From: Acanthornis magna
Taxonomy: Eukaryota > Chordata > Aves > Passeriformes > Acanthizidae
NCBI GenBank assembly: GCA_036785705.1
Contig: JAWUZG010000084.1
Coordinates: forward strand, 7,887,501-7,951,500
Direction of reading: 5' to 3'
DNA length: 64,000 bases
The position numbers were made by a program, and so were the translations under genes. Shown piece after piece: positions 28,244 through 41,200 of the stretch (its first letter is position 1; each line of letters starts with the position of its first letter). The notes beneath the pieces were generated by a model that did not search any database, was not told where the DNA came from, and was given only the letters and a program-made list of their open reading frames with translations.

Positions 28244-28635
28244 ATGGGGTTTGTTCAGCCTGGAGAAGAGAAGGCTTCAGGATGGCCTAATTGCAGTCTT
28301 CCAGTACCTGAAGGGAGCCTACAAGAAAGATGGAGAGAGACTTTTTACACAAGCATGTAGTGACAGGACAAGGGGAATGGCTTCAAATTGAAAGAGAGAA
28401 GGTTTAAATTAGATATTTGGAAGAAATTCTTTGCTGTGAGGGTGGTGAGGCACTGGCACAGGTTGCCCAGAGAAGCTGTGGGTGCCCCATCCCTGGCAGT
28501 GTTCAAGGCCAGGTTGAATGGGGCTCTGAGCAGCCTGGTCTAGTGGAAGGTGTCCCTGCCCATGGCAGCGGGGTTGGAACGAGGTGATCTTTAAGGTCCC
28601 TTCCAACCCAGGCTATTCTATGATTTTATGATTCT
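28244..28635 (+). mobile_element. CR1 LINE 3'-end copy, about 390 bp
   Basis: Well preserved CR1 tail. It starts near GTTTGTTCAGCCTGGAGAAG, carries CTTCCAGTACCTGAAGGGAG, a GAGGCACTGGCACAGGTTGC segment, CCATCCCTGGCAGTGTTCAA, TTGGAACGAGGTGATCTTTA and AAGGTCCCTTCCAACCCAGG, and ends TATGATTTTATGATTCT. This is the F-like CR1 subfamily layout as I recall it. It is 5'-truncated, has no open reverse transcriptase frame, and is inserted in the plus direction upstream of RRAS2. Confidence 0.93.
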
Positions 28636-31483
28636 CTGTGCTTATAATTAGGCTATTACATAAGCCCTGTGTTATGTTAGATGGCAGCACTAAAGCTGGA
28701 GCAGGGCAGGTGGGACAACTGGACCCAGTGATTTTCAGTGGCTCATTGACAAAATTGAGGGTAGCACCACACAACGATACGGAAGATGTCACACAATCCA
28801 GTATTATTAAATATTTTAGTAATAACCTAGATTATAAAACAGGAAAGCACATGTCCTACATTTTCAGAAGCTGCATGCTGGGGAAGAAAACAAGACTTGT
28901 GAATAACCACAAGAATTAAAGAAAAGTTCTAAAAAAAGATGAATGCAATTCAGAAACAATGCACATATTGTTCTGCCTGTAGACAAGAATTTGTTAGTTA
29001 TTTGATTGCAGTTAAGTATATTAGAAAAAACTGGTAAAAATACTTTCTCTTTTCTTGGTGCTTTTCCTTGCTTCTTGGTATTCTACACCACCTGAGCCTG
29101 AACTCCCTTCCTTTTACATATATACTTTTAGAAATATCCTTCCTTGCATTTTATTTCTCTGGCTCACTTACAGTGTAATTTCCACGATAAAGGCTTGTAT
29201 TACCATTTTAGTATAACTCTTTAGTATGATGACCTACATTTCGTTTTCTGCATATTTCCTCCTTATGCTGAGATCAAAGGAGAGCTAATGATTGAGGCAG
29301 TGGTCTGACTGAAATTCCTGTCCTCCTTTTGCACTGAGGTGACGTGTGCTTGTGCTTCATGGCATTTATTTAGCAAACTGCCTACTTTGCTATTTCCTAT
29401 AAACTCACTTTTTGTAAGGCCACTTACTTCCAACCTCGGTTCTATTTCCCTTTACCCTTCATGATCCATTCGCACAGAATAAAGTTCAGCTGCGATTTTT
29501 CTAGAATTCATTGTCCCAGTATTTCTGTATCTCAGCTGGATGCAGAGATCTGCCTGGTTAATTCTGAGAACTCTAAATCCACAGAAGAGCAAAATGCACT
29601 AGGAATCATTTACTGAAATGCATGACCTTGAAATAGCATAGTTCCACAGCACAGATGGAGTTTACCAGATGTCTGAGACTAGGAAATTATGAGATTTAAA
29701 AGAGTCAGTACTTCGGAGAGGTTTAAAGAACTGAGATTACTGCATAGGATAGAGATACTGGAAGTATATTTTAACAAGCACATTTACATGTGGATCCATG
29801 ACTTCGGTGCCCAGACTAGTTTGCCCACCCTGCCTCTCCAGTGTGCACTTACCTGTGCAGTGCAGGTACATCCTGAGGGCAGTGAAAGGTTTTCTCTTCA
29901 TTGATATGAAATGGGGGACCCTTCCTTGAACCATCAGCACAGCTCTGATGGTGATAAACCCTCTGTTGTTGGTTGCCCATATTTGGCTCTTCAAGCTGTT
30001 ATGTTCTGATCCCCTGGTGGTGACTGAAATGACCAAAAATCCATGCAAAGTGGCATCACCATCTAGGCAGAAGAGCTGTTCTTCAAACCAGTTGTGTAAT
30101 CTTTTAAATTTCCCGTGCTAAAAATAGGCAGTAAGGACTCTTCACCTAGTGATGTCTTGAAACAGTCCTGCTGCTAGCAATGGGGTTTGTACAGCAAGGT
30201 CCTGTCTGTAGAGAGGTTCACAGACACGTAAGCATTACTCTTTCTAGGGCTAAACGCGGCTTGAGGACATGAATTTCATTTAAAGAGACACTTTTCCTGT
30301 CTCCATGCTCTTTTTCATCCATCCTATCACCAAAGTGCTGCATTTCTTCATACATCCAAAATTCCCCAACTGTTGAAGCTTCCCTTACTATTTGGGTCAA
30401 CTCAGCTACTGATGATAGTTGCAAATGGAACGTAACAGGGCATCTCTGCTGCTAGGGAATAAAGGACAGGTTAGTCAGGCTGTGTTTTCAAATGTCACAG
30501 CTTGCTGAAATCGCAGCTATCGCTTAGGGAAATTCTCTTTTCTCAGCCTACAACAATTTCCCTCAGCACTGTCGTTTCAACACATAAGGGTTACTTGTGG
30601 GTGAATGAGAGAAGGTTCAGTAGTTCATTTTCTTTGGGTAGGAGAGTTGAAATGCCAATGTAAAAATCTTGTAAAATGTGTCTTTTTCTCCTGTGCACCA
30701 TTCTTGCCATTTTTTCTTCCTATTCCTTGCTGGCAAACTCCATCCTCACCGATTTCCTCTGCCAGCCTTTTTCTAAGATTCCTCCACCAAGTCCTGCAGT
30801 GTAGTGGTGTCATCACACCCACCGTACACCTCAACATATGATGAATAATGAAGTCAACACCCTTTCCATGCTCGTCCCATCATCAACAGGCCAAGGAGCC
30901 CTTTCTCAGGATATGAGGTATTGTGGGGCACTGCTGAATGCCACGTTAAGGACCTGGAAGGGAGTTTTTCCAAAATTCAAAAGACACACTGCACAAGTGA
31001 AATTGCTGTCTTCTGGCTTGCCCCAGTTTAGGTATGGGGACATAGGAATGGAAGAAAAATTGCTAGAGGAGAGAAAATAGCCTGTTTCAGAATTTGAGCA
31101 ATTCGTCTTCCACTCCTTTTCCTCCTGCCCCAATCTGCATACCTCAAGAAAACCCTACACACATAGCAGGATGTCCTATGTTCACAATATCTTCGGCCCA
31201 GCTTCAGAGGCACTAGAGCTTTTGTTTCAAAGGTGATGCTAGCAGGCTTGGCCTAATCCTTTGTATTTTGACCTGTGAGGCCTGTTGCCAGGCAGAAGGA
31301 AAGCACTTGTTCAACTATGTGCAATTAGGTTGCACTGAGATGTCACCTGAGGAGTTAACATTTAATTTTCATATTTATCCAAGTTGTTACTTACCATCAA
31401 TTTAAAGAAGCAGTACTAGTGGATCACATCAGTGGATCCTGCACCAACACGTTGTAAGACCTAGGTTCCGTCACAAGGAAATT
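28636..31483. other. Intergenic, nothing recognised
   Basis: Ordinary intergenic sequence. A phrase near 29717-29750 (GAGAGGTTTAAAGAACTGAG) faintly resembles an old CR1 segment but is too short to call. Overlapping short frames at 29689-30048 and 30605-31213 show no family resemblance. Confidence 0.5.
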
Positions 31484-31610
31484 ACCATCTAGACAGACAG
31501 AAGAAATATTATTATCCCATCGCAGACAGGGCATTCAAGCACAAACACGCCAAGGAATATGCCCGAGGATACCCAGAAAGACTACATCAGTCAAGTGAGC
31601 CATACTGGAG
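31484..31610 (+). mobile_element. Possible ancient MIR/CORE-SINE or L2/L3-tail fragment
   Basis: The stretch runs ATTATTATCCCATCGCAGAC, AGGGCATTCAAGCACAAACA, GCCAAGGAATATGCCCGAGG and ACCCAGAAAGACTACATC. This matches in order the widespread amniote repeat tail (attattatcccca..acagatgaggaa, ..gaggcacagagag.., ..cttgcccaaggtcac.., ..agcagtggcagag). Divergence is high. MIR-type SINE and L2/L3 tails are hard to separate by eye. Confidence 0.4.
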
Positions 31611-34600
31611 TATAAACAACATAAATCCTTTTCTTACTGCTGCTCCAGACACTCTGTATCTTCCTCTTAATCAGCCTATTAATTCATCACCAGGAACACC
31701 ACAGGTGAAGAAGCTGTTGAAATAGGTTCTCTTTTTGTTGTCTTTATTTACGTGCATGAGAACAAGAGACTGAAGTCAATATGAAATCTATGAGCTCAAC
31801 GTACCTGCTGTAGGAATGAATTACCTTTAAATACATGTTTTTAAAAAATATTATGCTTTTTTATACTCTTATATCACTGAAAATAAGAATCTATCTGAAA
31901 AAAGGAAATACATCTAACAATTGAAAAGTGGGGAAATTCAGGTAAAAGTAAACATGCCAGCTTGATAACAAGTGCATGGTAAACAGACATTTTACTGAGA
32001 AGGAGACTTTTCAGATATTGCCATGACATGTTGTTGCCACTTGAAATGTGGTGCCTTCTGGTGCTGTCTCAGAATATCTGGCAGAACATGTTGTATGTAA
32101 TCAGACGCTATTTTTTCAATGTACAATTTTTTTAAAATTCTGTCTTCTCTGATAAGCATCGTGCAAGACAAATGTTCTACTTGCCAAATAATTTCCTTCA
32201 GAAAAATTGAAAAAAATACAGCTCTAGGATTTTCTGTTGCTAGCAAATCCAACTCCCATCTTTAAAAGTTCTTAATGTAATAAAACAAAATCTTTAAGAT
32301 GCTTTGGCTCTGTGTCAAATCTTCTGTTAAAGGAAAGTATATTTAAAAGTTATTTTAAAATAGTAGTTGTCACACAAAATAATAATGGAAAAAACTATAA
32401 TAATCATTAAACTTACCATTAAATCTGAATTTATCTTTCTGTTACATAGAATAAACAGTCACATTGAGGAGCTTACACTGTGAGCCCACTGAAATGGGCT
32501 CATTCACCACTCATCAAAATCACTCCTGTGCTTAAAACACCACTTGCCTTTACTACTTTGCAGCAAATGAATGCTGATGAGTAATATTCCAGTTAACTCT
32601 CACCCAACTAAATAATTTCTGCGTTCCCAGACAGAACTTTTGTGTGGACATTCGCCAAAAGCATGTCAAGGCTAAGGCCTGGTTTCAATGAGTGATGTTT
32701 TAAAAAGCAGAGGACAAAAAGGAAAGTGGTGAAAACGAAAATCAGCAGAGACAATGTTAAATAACACATTCAGTGGTGACAAGAGAGCTGGCAAGATATC
32801 TGACCCCAAGGTCAGCACATTTTCCCTGGCTACAGCAGAGCTTGTGCAGGAAACCAGCAACTTTTTCCTCGCATTATCACATCGGTGGTAGCCGCATAGG
32901 GAAGTGCAGAAAGTGACCTGCAGTTTTCCTGGGTCTGGCATCAAGTCTAGTGTGTTAGATTTGCACTTCTTCAAAACAGCCTATAAGATGCAAGAAAACA
33001 TTTGCCTGCTTGGCTTCCTGAAAATGAGAACATTTAAGTTCTTGTCTGAGCACTGCCTGCTAACAAGGAATGCAGTGAAACAGGAGTGGATCAGGAGACT
33101 AAATCCAACCGTACTGAGATCCCTATGGCTGTGCATGCACTGCTGTGCCATTTTGGATAAGATGCATTTTGGTTTCCCAGACAGAAGATCCATGCTGAGG
33201 TTGGAAGGTCTGCCTTCCTGCGGGTTGTTTTTCCACCTGCCACGCTGCCCCCCAGCCATCCTATCCAGTACAAGACTTTTTGCATACGCCTTTTTCTTCT
33301 GACCGTGTTCCTGTTCAGCATTCCTTGTCCTATTCCAGGTGACCCCATTGACCTGCTCTCCAGGCCTCCTCCCAGCGCTGACCTGTGCTGCAGGCAGAGC
33401 CAAAATGAGAGGCCTCACAGGATGGCCATGGCAGCTCCTCAGGACACCCAGAGTGAACTGGCTTTTCCTGAACAGACTTTTATTGGGGAAAGAAGAAAAA
33501 GGCACTGAGTTTCTCGAGGTCTTTGTGGCCCTCATCAGCCACCCTCTAAATCCTGCAGCCATCCTCCAAACCTCAGTTTAGACTTCAGGAGTCAGAGGTA
33601 TCACTGAAGCATCCAAGATGCCGTTCTCCACACATTCCCTACATGACAATCCCATTCTCCCATTCAGAGCCCACCCCAGAGCAGCTCCAACTACATAACC
33701 CACAAGGACTGCCACTCAGTGGGCGGTGGGCTCTAGTGGACCCACCAACACACATTTACAGACATCCCAGCAGGCTGCCCCAGGAGGCCTCGTGATATCT
33801 GTGTTTCCCCCTCCTCCAGCATCAGGTTCAAAGGGGGTGCTGAAACCTCCCAAGCAGAATCATTCCCAGCATGGAGTGGAAGAGCCTGGGAGCCTCTGTG
33901 CTATTGGTGGTGAAGCCATACTGGCATAACCGTGGGGAACAGGGCTAGTTTAACCACATGCTATGAAATACTGTGAATAAATGGAATGTGCTTTTTTTGT
34001 TGACTACAATATGGCAGGTCCTGATTGACAGACTAGACACAAATGTGCAAACTGCACAGGCTGCATAAACAGTGCAGCCCTGATGGCTGTTGTGTCCTAC
34101 ACAGCTTCTGCAAGGAACTGGCTGAGCCTTTCCATCTGGACTGGGCAAAGACTATTTCTTCAGCAGCTTTATGCTCATCTTCTGCAGTCTGTGGGTAGCT
34201 GGAGAAGACAGATGACCCTCTGTGTCTGACCATGCCTTCATTAGCAGGGTCAACTGAACAGGGTAGGGTGGAGTTCAATGACTTTACTATCCCATTCCAT
34301 TTTCTAGAGGAAGGGCTTAGGTGTGCCTGCTTTATCCTCACTCCCCAGGGCACCTCAATCCATGCTTCTTCTGAGCAAGCATGGCTTCTCTGACTGTGTC
34401 TGTCCTGGCCCTCTACGTCCTTTTTGACCTTTTGAGCATTCTGGCATGTGGTTGTGACTGCTGCCTCCTCAACCCTCAGGAAACATCACAGGCTGAGGGC
34501 TACGTGTTTAGCTAGAGAAAAATGCGGCTGACAAGTGGCTGTGCCGTGCAGTTCAGGAAAGGCGGGAGGGTGAGGAGAGATTTGCTTGCTGTCTGCTTCC

Positions 34601-36348
34601 TGGGAGCAGTGGAGAGAGTGGCAGAAGGAATAAGGCTGTGTAAGCAGCTTGTATGGATGGGGGAGTAAGACTTGATGAGGACTAGAAAGGCAAGGAAAGG
34701 AACCAGCTGGTTGGATCATGCAGGAAAAAAAGAAACACCCTTCACCAAGGAAATCCTTTCTCCCTCCTGTCCACAGTGACACAAGACCTTCTATCCTGTC
34801 CCATTTTCCACCTTTTTTGTCTCCAGAGAAATTGGCCATCCTTGTCTGGCTGTGGCAAAGGAGCCTCCTACATGGCAGCACTGGGCCCAAGGCAGGAGGA
34901 AGCAAACCCAGCTTGCTCCTCAAGAGTGCCATCAGAATCCTAGCACCAGAAGTCATTCGATGACGCAGCCAAAAAGGTATGGTCTGTTCATTTTGTCTGG
35001 ATTTTAATTTTGTTTGTATTTACCTGATATTACTGAATTGAGAGACATTCGTATTAGTACTGGCATTAAGATTTTTTACACTTTGGCCCAGAGTGATTAA
35101 AAGGCTTTGGCTTCCAAGTACTTTCATTAAGCCATGCCTTCACATTTGCTGAAAATGCTTCTCACTTTGTTGAAAGCAAGATTTCACACTACATGTTTGA
35201 CCAAATTTCTTTGCAATTCCCACTCTCAGCAGAGTAAAGTAATATCTCATTTCATTGTAGGAAGTCATAAAAACAAACCTGTCATTCATCCATGCCCTAT
35301 AGGCTTTTTGACTCTTCTTTTGGCACTTGCCTTTGTATTGGAGAACCTTCATAGATAATTGGGCAATGAAGTGTAAATGCTTTCCAGCATGGAGAGTAAA
35401 GGATAGGCTTTTTTTTTTTTCTCCAGAAAGAAGCAGAACAATGTCTAATGTTGACAAAACTTCAGTTTTGTTTTTGACCTTTTAATGTGATGCTACATCT
35501 GAGCATGGATTCATCCTCACAACTTCTTTCTTTCATGTCAGTCTGTATTCAATAACAAGAGGCATAGTGCAAAGACCACCTTTTCTGGCCATGTGGGAAT
35601 GGATTGGACACAGTTATAGACATTACATCCAAAGCAGCATGATTGTATTATTTTTGTGTCTCAATATATAAAAAAGCTTCCCTAGGGATAACAGGCAGGT
35701 CTAAGCAATATACACATAACATATGGGCTCCTGCTGTGTACTTTTGACACTCCTTAACAGTGAGAATTAAGATCTATGACTCTCATCTCTCAGCTGATAA
35801 CATCAAGACAGGCTGCAGTGACTGCACAGAGCCTTCCTGAAATCAAATTGGTCTCTGAGCAAACACAGCAGGTCACATGGGGACTGTTAAACAAGAACTG
35901 CAGCATATATAGAAACAAGCCCCATTTACTGCACCAGGTGAAGCTGTACCTGACAGTGCTCTCTGACTCGGTTCTGTCATACAGGACATGGTTTTATTTG
36001 GGATATGGACAGGACCTGCCACCAGAAGCTCATAGCTGTGCAAAGAGGTAATCTCCGGTGGAAGAAAACCCAGCCATCACCAAATAATTAATCTTGCATT
36101 CCACTTGAGATCTCTCCCACACAAATGGGGGAAGGTGTGTCATGATTCAGATCACTGCCAAAATAGCACAGTGTGGCATTTTGCAGTTTAATTGTTTCAA
36201 CAGATCATTTATTTTTTCTGTAAGAGCAAGTTTGATTTGAGCTCTCATCCTTGAAATACCAGGGTGAACTTCATCAAATGCAGTTTGTTTTTTCTGAGTG
36301 ACTAACAAGACCCCTGTGGGAAGTGCAGCAGACTGCACGCTCCTTGGC
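31611..36348. other. Intergenic; GC-richer ORF-dense patch 32981-34963, no gene recognised
   Basis: Mostly featureless. At 32981-34963 base composition rises and open frames of 132 codons (plus, 32904-33302), 193 codons (minus, 32981-33562) and 156 codons (minus, 34486-34956) overlap. None has a domain, signal peptide or repeat character that I recognise. The frames on opposite strands cannot all be coding and none has flanking splice sites that I could trust. Confidence 0.5.
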
Positions 36349-36578
36349 AGAAACTGATGCACAGGAAGTTCCACCTGAACGTGAGGAAGAACCTCTTTAC
36401 AGTGCAGTGACCATGCACTGGGACAGGCTGTCCAGAGAGAGCCTGGAATGTCCCTCACTGGAGATATTCCAGAACCGTCTGGACACAACCCTCTGCCATG
36501 TGCTCTGGGATGACCCTGCTTGAGCAGGGAGGTTGGACCAGTGACTCCCTGTCACCGACCCATTCTGTGATTCTGTGA
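36349..36578 (+). mobile_element. CR1 LINE 3'-end copy, about 230 bp
   Basis: Reads CACAGGAAGTTCCACCTGAA, GTGAGGAAGAACCTCTTTAC, GGGACAGGCTGTCCAGAGAG, CTGGAGATATTCCAGAACCG, TCTGGACACAACCCTCTGCC, CTCTGGGATGACCCTGCTTG, GAGCAGGGAGGTTGGACCAG, ending CATTCTGTGATTCTGTGA. This is the C/D-like CR1 layout, distinct from the copy at 28244. It is 5'-truncated, plus orientation and non-coding. Confidence 0.92.
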
Positions 36579-37329
36579 ACTTAGTAATTTCTTCAGTTAA
36601 TGGGGTCCCACCCCCCCAGAAATGTCAGAAGAAGAAGGCTTCTTGTATCAGTAGTTTCAGCTCAGGACTTACATCTTAGGGACTTAGTAAGTATTTTAAA
36701 ATAGGTTGGTAATAAGGTCATAAAGCCTTTGTAAAACCTCAATGCATTCAGCATGTACTTTTATATGTCACTCTGGCTTTCTCAGAAGTAAAAATGAAGG
36801 CAATGAATCCCTAGTTACACAATTATAACACTGGATACTGAAATGCTTTTCAGAGAAATATATGAGGGCACAGGTGTGACTACTAAGAAGCTCTTGGGCT
36901 CTCTAACCATGCAATTACCGTATAAAGAGAAAAACCTTAGGAAGTCAGTTGTATAAACAAAACAGAATAATGGGCTACACTTTTCCTGTTTTTTCCCTAT
37001 TGAATGATAAAGATGTATTTGTACCACCTCCTGACCCACTACATTGAGATTAAGATGAATTTGATTTGATCTCACTATGGGGCTCCCGAGCTCACAGTAT
37101 CCACAGCAAGCACAACAAACAAGGACATTGGAAACCACAGCAAGGTAAGCAAAGCAGTCAGCAAGTCACCGTGAGAATGCCATCTTATCTATCCCTTGTT
37201 AAGGGATTAATGCAACACTGGCTGAAATTGGTGAGGTTTTTACTGCAGAGTTAATAAGAATTGTGAGCTATCAAACAGGAAAAAGGGCTCCTGCAGCCAC
37301 TATGGAGGATACAAGAAGAAAAAGGAAAT

Positions 37330-37394
37330 AAGTCTACTTTTTGAGTAGACTTATTCTACTAGTGTATTCTACTAGTACTACTTATTCTACTAGT
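37330..37394. repeat. Small hairpin followed by three ATTCTACTAGT copies
   Basis: AAGTCTAC (37330-37337) pairs with GTAGACTT (37345-37352) across a 7-nt loop. Directly after it, ATTCTACTAGT occurs at 37353-37363, 37366-37376 and 37384-37394. The arm and the repeats share the CTAC core, so replication slippage is the simplest origin. Confidence 0.75.
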
Positions 37395-38177
37395 CCTAGT
37401 GTTTATCTGCAAGCAATCTGTAAGTTCACACAAAACGCATGAATTCTTTGTAACCAATAAACAGAGGCAATTCCCTTTCACCTTTACACAGAGACAGCCT
37501 TGCACTTCATTCAGTAGGGTGAGCCACAGGTCATACGCAGAGGTTGATTCCTTCAAGGCAACAGGGTCACTTACCTTATCTTAGTCATGGAAAATGGCAA
37601 GTGCACTGTGACAGAGTCCCCAGGACCTTCCTTTGATACGGCCATGGAGGCTGTCTTTCAGCTTTTAGGGGTGTTCTTCGCACTCCACTGCTTCAATGAA
37701 ATGTTTGGATTTAATCCACTGCTACTAATAAAATAATATTTATAAATATAGGCACTTAAGACAGGAGGTATTCTGTGATCCAGCAGCCAATATTTATGTT
37801 TATTTATTTACTTATTTACCTGTTTATTTTTAAAGGCCAAGCTTAGGAGAAGTGAAGCACAAGGGCTGCAATTCAATCCATACATCCTTGTAGAGAGAAG
37901 CCTCCTGAGTTTTCAGCTCCAGACAGCATCTGCCCAGAAGGCAGTTTGCACTAGTTACTAGTGAACTTCGACTTTGCCCTTCCTTAAATAACACATATAA
38001 GAAATACCAGCAACACAAATAATACTCTCTCCCTCATCCCCTTCAGTAGCTGAAACAGAAATTAGCAGAATGAAGAAAACAAATAAACCCACAGCACATC
38101 TGGGGATGCTGAACAAATGTGAAAGCTGAGCTGCAGTCTGGTCTACAGCAGCCTTTCACCTCCACTTGAAACAGAAA

Positions 38178-38207
38178 GGCATGGAACAGCCAGGCATGGA
38201 ACAGCCA
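38178..38207. repeat. Perfect 15-bp tandem doublet
   Basis: GGCATGGAACAGCCA occurs twice with no gap (38178-38192 and 38193-38207), followed by a partial third copy. Confidence 0.85.
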
Positions 38208-41200
38208 GCCATGACTTAACTGATGTACACATTAGGGATAAAGAGCAGATTCACTTTCTCAGTGGTTGCAGTGACAGTTATTCAGTAAAAAGCAGCTCAT
38301 GTCCACCCTGTCACAAATCTCTAGTAAATAGATTCTATTTATCTCTCCTCCTACTTCTTATTCCTGTCTTCCTTGCCAATCATTATTTTCTCAGCAATCA
38401 CAGCATTGCTTCACCAGCACTCATTTCTTCAGTTAAAATCTCACCAGAGATATCCCCCACTAGGAAAGCTTGATCCCCACTCAATAGGATTATTGCTGAA
38501 CTCCCTCCATGGGCTCTCAAACCCCCACAGCAATTCCTTACTTTGCCCTAGGCTGGTCACAGTAGAGCTCTAATAGTAGGTCATCTTTCCCTTCACACTG
38601 TCTTGGAGTGCATTTCTTTCAAGGAATTCCTTTGTTGGTCTCTTTTCTTTATGTTCATGTTTCCCAGCTTCAGTGACTGATGCAGTCTCACTTCCATCAT
38701 TGCTGCCATCTCCCCCTTCCTTTTGTTAAAGCTTTCCTGAGCAACTCTTCTCCCTGAAACCCTGTGTCTTTGCCATCATCTCCTTTCTTCAGCGGCAATG
38801 TGCTAAAAACAAGGTTTTTTCAAGAACACTGGGGACAGAATTACAGTCCATGAAAGGCTTTTTGAGATCATAAATATTTGAGATCAGAGGTCATGCATCA
38901 GGCTAATACAGTGTCTATTAAATGTGTCTTCAAGCTGTGTTTGATGCATCTATAAAAACAGAAATAGCAGTAAAAGCAAGGAAAGGAGTAATTGCTGAGA
39001 ATTCCCAAGAGCTGTAGCACATGCCAGGGATAAAAAAGGAGATAACAGCAATCAAGGGTAGACCCCTCTGTTAGAATCATCTACTTGCCCCTTATAGTAA
39101 GATTTTGCACTGACCTGTCCTGGTACTCATCACCACCAAGAGGACAAAATGAAAACCCATTATCCCACAAGTTGAGGTGAAGAGCTAGTAGGTGTGCTGG
39201 GAACATCATCCTACTGGGAAGAGCCTTTTCTTAGGCATTGTCAAACAGAGAGAGAAAGAAAAAGATTTAAAAGTTCAGGATGTCATTTAGGGCATGGTTG
39301 AAGGGCAAATTAAGGAGGAGAGCAATGGAGGAAGGGATTGGAAAGTGGGAAATAGTGTCAAAGGTTAAAATAATTTTAAACTTAAAAAAACCCCAAACAA
39401 CAGAGAGTGGGAAGCTACTGAACATGAATAAAAATAGAGCCGAAAAACTCAGAACATCGATATATTCCACTATATAATATATGATCATTCCTGTCATGTA
39501 CATACCCAGAATAAAGCCAAGACACTGGAGCAAAATAAATGGAAGAATATGAAGGAGAAAAGGAAGTCTAGAAGAAGTGTCCATTTCAATACTAAACCGC
39601 TTCACAGTTTTCCCAGTTTCACTAAAATAGATAATTTACAAGCAAGTAGCATTTTCCAGAGGGAAGCTAGTTAATAAAAAATTAAAATATTATCAACTCT
39701 TGCTATAAATGATACTTGTCTCTGTGCCCAGATATTTTGCCTTTGGGAGCAAAGCAGGTTTTTTTCCCCCCATCTGCTGTTATTGGAGAGATTTTACAGT
39801 ATTTCTTCATGCTGCCTCCCCATGGTTCCAGTGAATAACTTGGTGTAGACTGGGGCTATGGATAGATCATGATAAATTTTAAAGAGAGGAACAAAAGATG
39901 ACAAATCTGGTTCTAAAAAGTTAGCTCTCAGGTCATCTGCTGATAGGTTCCATATGGCTTCCAGATTAATGTTTGAGTTAAGGTACTGCCTAGGAATATC
40001 AGACAGAAATTAAAGAGTCCATTTCTGAACACAACATAGAGATAAATAACATAAATTACACCATTTCTAACGAATTAAAAAATGCTACCCAAATCCTATG
40101 CCCAGTCAGACAGCTTCACTGCAGAAGCTCAACACAGAGAGACTAAAGACGAAGGAGTGGCAGGGGCAGGCAAGAAAACAGGCAGCAAAAAAGAAAATAA
40201 ACTCTTTGAGGATGCCCCTTCTTATTTGCTCACTCTCCATCTTCTAAAAGCTGTGACCATGTCACCTCCCCAATACATTTTGCTATAGCACCTTTTCATA
40301 ATTTTTGTTTTGTTTTATTCAGCAGTCACTCAAAATTTAGATAATGGAAAGTAATATTAAAGGTTATGGAAAAAGCAGAGTAGAGTTCAAATTTTAAACA
40401 GACATGCAAGTGAGACTTGCCCTCGCCTCTTCACTGGAGGAGTAAGGTGGGAACTAATATGGTACACCTCTGCTAAATACTCACCTGATGTAATAAGGTG
40501 CATTAAGTAACCTGCACTAAATAATCTCTCAAGTCAACCACATTTAAGAAGTCCACTGGAATTTTCTGCTTTTTTACTGAAGGATCTTTTTACTAACTTT
40601 TGCAGATCATTCAGTATGAGGTCCTACAGAGCTACAGATATGATATAATCTTCCCTAATTACTATCAGCCATTATTTCTTCACTATTCATCATTGGTTTT
40701 TCACACTGTGGTAGATTTCTTGTTCTCATTTCAATCAGTCAACTCATCCCACGAGTTAGAATCTGTATAAATGTGAAGTCAATACTTAATTCTGTTAAGG
40801 TTGAAATTGAAAACCTTATCTCATAAACCAAACTACATTTTGCAGTCTGGGCTCTGAGTCAAAGTCAGGTGACGTGAGGGAAAGTTCAGAGAATCAGAAG
40901 AAATTCCTGGAACATTTTGTAAGCCAGTGACAATAAATTGCGTGTCTCACCAAATTCCACCTCAGGAATCCCTGCCACCCTACACTAGAGTACACTGTCA
41001 CAGGCTTACCATTTCCAGTAAAGATTATTGTATTTTAGTAGGGACTTATTCTGTATCCATTAGAGGCCTGCTTAGTGCTAAAAGGCTTGATGAGTTGCTC
41101 AAGATATCTAGAATAGTATATTATCACTCAATTATTGGAAAAGTACCAGGCAGACTATCAAATGTTTCTCTCTCTCTTTTTTTTTTTTTAATTAATAACT

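Noticed and set aside
32981..33562. 193-codon minus frame as a gene
   Set aside because: No recognisable domain, overlaps plus-strand frames, no credible splice or promoter context. Kept only as a composition finding.
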